From Mugil cephalus (taxonomy: Eukaryota; Chordata; Actinopteri; Mugiliformes; Mugilidae), in the NCBI RefSeq assembly GCF_022458985.1, contig NC_061789.1, forward strand, positions 12,928,357 through 12,992,356: a stretch of 64,000 nt of DNA, given 5' to 3'. The position numbers and the translations under genes were made by a program. Below are positions 60,101 to 64,000 of the stretch, one piece after another (within the stretch, counting starts at the first letter, position 1; each line of letters starts with the position of its first letter). The notes beneath the pieces are model-generated. The model worked only from the letters and a program-made list of their open reading frames with translations, did not search any database and was not told where the DNA came from.

Positions 60101-60711
60101 ATGCCATTCACATTGTTTCCGACCTAGGGTTAGGGTTAGCTCTCCTTGCGTCTACAGAAATAACTTACATGTTAAGGAATTAGTGACTTATGTTTTGGAC
60201 TCTTTTTTTTTTACAAACAAAACCTATTATTGTATAGTGAATGCTGAGAAAGCAGTGCCACAGTGTGTAGGAACTTAAACAGACGTCTGGATTTTGCGGA
60301 ATCTCAAGGACGTCTGTGCCTTGACTTGCTGTCACAGAAGCAGTTTCATACACGTCGTGCATCTTGTTTGTTCTTTCAGTGGTTCGGGGCAACATTAAGA
60401 AAGTCACCCACGACTTTGGCCGACAAACGTCACTGGTGGAGGTGTCGGCAGCGAGGGTGTACTGGCAGCGGGGCGGCGTGTTCGAGGAATGCGCGGACTC
60501 CTCGCCTCTGTCGCCACCGTCCTGGCACGGGCACATCCGCACCCTCCTGCAGTGTCACGTGAAGCCCGGGGACGGAGAGTTTCTCTTCACGGGGTCAGAA
60601 CACTTCGGGGAAGCCTGGTTAGGGTGTGCCCCGCGATACAAAGACTTCCTGTCTATGTACTGCAGAGCCCGGGCGGCCCGTCAGAATTCCTGCGACTTCC
60701 CTTTAGACTGA
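57166..60711 (+). CDS. metrnl: metrnl, meteorin-like protein (secreted)
   Basis: Four exons: 57,166-57,251, 57,800-58,164, 59,986-60,045 and 60,380-60,711; 280 residues (human METRNL 311). Meteorin-like is a secreted factor with reported metabolic, immune and neurotrophic roles. Exon 1 encodes a plausible signal peptide, MLPNVILSMCFLALRLRHGAA, then DLCNWSG, equivalent to CSWxG at the mature N-terminus of the family. Exon 2 has LRCTEGSVRWVYPG, VCIKPS, FIERAGELELLV and FRYELLG. Exon 3 has CRPCNDSELLMAVCNSDF. Exon 4 has VRGNIKKVTHD, GDGEFLFTG, FGEAWLGCAPRYKDF and SCDF before the stop. The family cysteines are present. The GEFLFTG and RYKDF words favour metrnl over metrn. Exon 1 rests on reading frame, motif and a good gtaagg donor. 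The frame-compatible exon 2 acceptor (ctccag, 57,794-57,799) shortens the segment after CNWSG compared with relatives; a stronger-looking acceptor at 57,783 would break the frame. Confidence 0.9.
57252..57799 (+). other. metrnl: metrnl intron 1
   Basis: AT-rich and unique. Two adjacent candidate acceptors, 57,783 (better pyrimidine tract) and 57,799 (keeps the frame), lie at its 3' end. Confidence 0.6.
58165..60379 (+). other. metrnl: metrnl introns 2 and 3
   Basis: Intron 2 (58,165-59,985) contains a MITE-like copy (58,857-59,128) and otherwise unique DNA. Intron 3 (60,046-60,379) has a short TTAGGG-like piece near 60,126 and a T-run near 60,205. No other exon was recognised. Confidence 0.7.
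58857..59128. mobile_element. MITE-like repeat copy in metrnl intron 2
   Basis: The left end, acagttcattaggtatacc, and the right end, caagagagtgtata, correspond to the ends of the 12.43-kb element. Shared interior words include cagcatttgtttaaaataac, tattgtgttgca, gctgacacattttagt and tccatggagg. It is shorter than the 12.43-kb copy through internal deletions. Confidence 0.65.
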
Positions 60712-61400
60712 GTGAGGAGTTGTGTTGTTTGAGCAGCACTCAGTCCTAATAGCTGCAACCAAGGCACTGTGGGATACTTGGGACGCTGCTATGTGCCACA
60801 GAGGTGGCATCCAGCGCTACCAGCAGGGACAGAGCTACTGAGACGCTGGTGAAAAACAAATTTGGAGTAAAGGAGCAGGGCCAAACAGCAGGGCCTCCTG
60901 CACTGAAGCTCAGAGAGGATCAGGCCTTTGTCTCTGTCCCATCACTGCCCTCAGTCCTGGGAGACGAAGGAGGGGTTGGGTTGCTGCTCTCTCTCTTTTT
61001 TTTGTGTGCCTCTCCCCACATCAACTGTTGTTCACTTGGCTGGCTCTGTGTGAGAGCTGCCCTATGAACTAAGGCGGGAGGGAAGACTTTATCGTTGCCA
61101 GTCTGTCAGAGTGAAAAAAAAGGTCACTTTTAGTCTGTGATATCTCTGCTTTTTAAAGTTTTAAAATGTCTTTGTTTTGTCTATTTGTTCATGTCGCAAC
61201 ATGAATTAAAGACAATTGAAAAAAAAATGTGCATCCAATGGACTGAAGAAATACCTTGTGGTGATCATATTATTTCCCCTCATGCAAATAAATGTCAATG
61301 TCACACTGTTTCATCAAAAAGACTATTTTTTTTTATTAATGTACCTCTTGTTTTTTTGTTTTTTTTTTCCTTGATACTGTTTTAATAAACTAAATAAGTA
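60712..61400 (+). other. metrnl: metrnl 3' UTR with polyadenylation signals
   Basis: Sequence after the TGA stop. AATAAA is present at 61,287-61,292 and at 61,384-61,389, so the UTR is about 0.6-0.7 kb. T-runs near 61,326 and 61,350 lie between the two signals. Confidence 0.55.
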
Positions 61401-62000
61401 TTCGATACGTGGACATGTGGTTAGTTCCTTTAGCAGACACAGTTTATAATACACTGTTACCCATAAGGTTTGATAGAATATTAATAGAATATTTGTTACC
61501 TTCTCATGAAATGATTTATTCTCGACAGATAAAGTGCATATCCTCTCAATCTCTACCAGACATATAACTAACGTGTGCAAATAATAATAATAAAAAAATA
61601 ATCTGTCTGAACACAAAATTATTCCAACTTCATGGGCAACAGTGTATATTATTTATCAAGTCCTATTTAAATTTTCACAGCTGTTATTATTCGCTTTATA
61701 AGTTGTGTTTAAGTGAGCTCACAGACAATGAACAAAAACAGAAATTCAAATCCCGGCCTCTTTCTCACCGGTGGCTTTGAAACCGCTTTAATGAATTTAC
61801 ACCCCCTTGACCTGTGCACCACAATATCTAGGACTTAATGTTGGTGCCCTACAAACGATTTTGTCCAATTTCCTTCTTCATCAAATCTTTTACCCGCTAA
61901 TCGGATTGTCATGATAATGGGATAGCTCTGCGAAATGAAGAATATCCTTAGATTGCTTAAACTGGGCTGAATGAGAAGTTTCTTTTGAGTTGTTTGGCCG
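61401..62000. other. downstream flank, nothing recognised
   Basis: AT-rich unique DNA with a short ataataataat stretch near 61,581. No gene or named repeat. Confidence 0.4.
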
Positions 62001-62345
62001 CCGCATCACGGCAAGAAGACGAATGGACAGATGTGAGGCCCCCAAAGCCTGGGGATCCTCCCCTTCGGCTCCTCCCAGGAGAAGGGGGGAACAATTAATT
62101 GACTTTTAAAGCGACTGCTCTCTGAGCCAATTCCACACTTCTCCTCGGCTGAGCGGGGGCTCACAAATTGGTATGTTGAACGTTTTATGAGGACTAAATA
62201 GCTGCCAATGAAAGTGTAAATGACTGTGCGGTGAATGGGAGTCGAACAATGGCCCTGCAGTGACAAGGCCCCTGACGGACATAATGACCATTGTCACGGC
62301 TGCTGACATCCAGAAAGCATAAGGGCTCATGAATCCAAGAAGCCA
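62001..62345. promoter_or_regulatory. candidate regulatory block downstream of metrnl
   Basis: A unique, balanced-composition block within AT-rich DNA. It carries a GAACAATGG SOX-type site at about 62,243-62,251 and an inverted CCATTGTC at about 62,288-62,295. It also has acaattaattgac at 62,090 and tttatgagg at about 62,184-62,192 (CDX/HOX-like). There are no repeats or reading frames of note. Confidence 0.3.
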
Positions 62346-62436
62346 GTGGAAGGTGTGAGTCCTCTCTTTTATTGCGACCGTGTCCACATTTGCTTTTTCC
62401 CGTGCATTTCTTCTCGGTTTCTCTGCTACTCCTGGA

Positions 62437-62467
<31 letters not shown>

Positions 62468-63750
62468 GTGGCAATTTCAGACAAGCACCAAATCCATTTC
62501 ATGTGTGGAAAAACTAAAGTCATCATATGAACTCATATTAATATTAAACCGAATGACACAAGGAATTTAGACCTAATATTTAAACTGCCTGAGTGTGTGC
62601 ACTTACTGTGGTTAAAAGTCATAAAAATGTCTTATTTTGATGAATGTTATCCCCCCCCCCAAAAAAAAAATCAAGCCTACCACAAGAGTGTTTTCTCATC
62701 CTCCTCCAAGTCTCCTCCCTCTGCATTGTCCCTGGAGGCCCCCATGTCAAATTTCCAAGCAAAATATGGTCTCTCTGCAGGCTTTTGAGACCACACAATT
62801 CTCATTTCGGGGAATTCCAGCCGGCTCTCATGGGGATCGAGCCTAGGAGGGCTCAGTCCCGGAGCTGCTGCATGGTGCACCGGCAGGAGTCCAGCCGGAC
62901 TAGGGGGGTAATTGGTTTATCCCGCCGCCCGGCCTGCTTTCCCATGTGGGTCACTGCTGCGGGGAGGCCCAGGGGCACAATATGGAAACAGCGTGATACC
63001 CTCCAGCGCTGAAGGGGCATTCACGGCTCCTGCTATAGACAACGGGGACAGGGTAGCAGAAGCACAAAGCTGAGGCAGAGATGTCTCTTGACTTTGAAAA
63101 GGTTGCCATTTGGTCTCCTTTTAAAAGTGGGACGCATTTGTGGTTGAAAATGTGAAGTAAGTGAATTCTGACTAAAGCTTCTTTTTTTCCCTTTCAGAGA
63201 AGGCTCCTCCGTCTTTAAAGGTAATGAATTTAACAGATATTGTAAAGATTGGTGGGTAATTATAATCACTCATGCACCTGTTTATTTATTTTATAATTTC
63301 CTTTTGGTCTTAAACACAAAATACAGACAAAGAATCACTATTATAGAAGCAAATTGAGTTTATCTTAATTAGCCAGCAAAGTTTCTTTTAAAATAAATGG
63401 TGGAAAGGTGTGAAATTACGTATTCTACGTATGCCAGACAAACAAATTGTCCTATAGAGAGAATCGGGTAAACTAATTTGCCAGGTGTCTACACTGTTGT
63501 TTGACTCTAGCTTTTCCAATAATACCGTGACAGGTTTATTTAATTGGATGGATTTTTGAATAAACCTATAAGCTAGGCATGCATCTTATGCAAGGCCATA
63601 AGATTTATTTATTTATTTTAACATTATCGTCATCTCCTATATTAGTACTTAGAAATTGAAATGAAAACAAATATGAGTAGTGCCTTTCCTTGGGTAAAAC
63701 TGTCTAATTTTATTGTATAAAACACTAATATAAAGAATTTTTTAAACTGA
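62346..63750. other. downstream flank, no gene; (TA)n near 62.45 kb
   Basis: (TA)n at about 62,448-62,467 and a C/A run at 62,651-62,670. The 62,690-63,010 segment is unique and GC-richer (possible non-coding element). The 63,198-63,220 segment is flanked by strong splice-like signals (see findings). The rest is AT-rich. Confidence 0.4.
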
Positions 63751-64000
63751 AGGAGGACAATTCATGCTGCCTTCAATACTGAGAGATATTCAACATATGT
63801 TGGAGGGAGAACAATGTTTTAAATATGTGAATATGTGTGAGATTTGGGCTACCGGGGCCGTTTGTTTCAGGCAGTCCAGTCCTTTGCATAACCAAAGTGA
63901 GAGATGTTTTGGTAACCTCAGCACCAACTACAGCAGTGGGTGCTGGACTCAGCCATCAGCCTAAAGACAGTGACATTACTGTCTTTAGACAGTCAGACAC
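63751..64000. other. right edge: POU/SOX-like motif and a perfect short hairpin
   Basis: TTTGCATAACCAAAG at 63,883-63,897 is an octamer-like site joined to a SOX-like ACCAAAG. At 63,962-63,987, taaagacagt and actgtcttta form a perfect 10-bp inverted repeat with a 6-bp loop. No coding sequence is seen. Confidence 0.4.

Overview
The window is animal nuclear DNA, most likely from a teleost fish. It has spliced genes with GT-AG introns, many dinucleotide microsatellites, AT-rich unique sequence, and several short repeats of kinds I know from fish genomes. It has no bacterial features. Most long open frames are chance frames in low-complexity or pyrimidine-rich DNA. The real coding content is four genes, all on the + strand.

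Layout: (1) 678-977 is the last coding exon of tbc1d16, a Rab GTPase-activating protein. (2) 978-37,380 is about 36 kb without a recognisable gene. It holds dispersed repeats, non-autonomous DNA transposons, simple repeats and unique blocks that look like regulatory DNA; the best is a cluster of SOX-type sites at 32.37-32.46 kb. (3) 37,381-43,155 is a complete five-exon cbx4 (552 residues predicted). (4) 43,156-52,098 is the cbx4 3' UTR, then intergenic DNA with a local duplication, then the cbx8 promoter. (5) 52,099-54,512 is a complete five-exon cbx8 (353 residues predicted). (6) 57,166-60,711 is a four-exon metrnl (meteorin-like; 280 residues predicted). (7) 60,712-64,000 is its 3' UTR and downstream DNA with no recognised gene.

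cbx4 and cbx8 encode the chromodomain (H3K27me3-reading) subunits of canonical Polycomb repressive complex 1. Coding exons 1-4 are 69, 44, 66 and 67 nt in both genes, which marks them as tandem duplicates. The order tbc1d16-cbx4-cbx8, all in one orientation, matches human 17q25 (TBC1D16-CBX4-CBX8). In human, CBX2 follows CBX8; here metrnl, which encodes a secreted factor, takes that place. I infer that this is one of the two teleost-duplicated copies of the region.

I found no clearly new multi-gene system. The observations most worth a second look are the cbx4 C-terminal half (two CtBP-type motifs, no recognisable second SUMO-interacting motif), the interrupted local duplication upstream of cbx8 with exon-like open frames in and beside it, the SOX-site cluster, and the unusual first intron acceptor of metrnl. 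All positions come from reading the sequence by eye; no alignment or database search was run.
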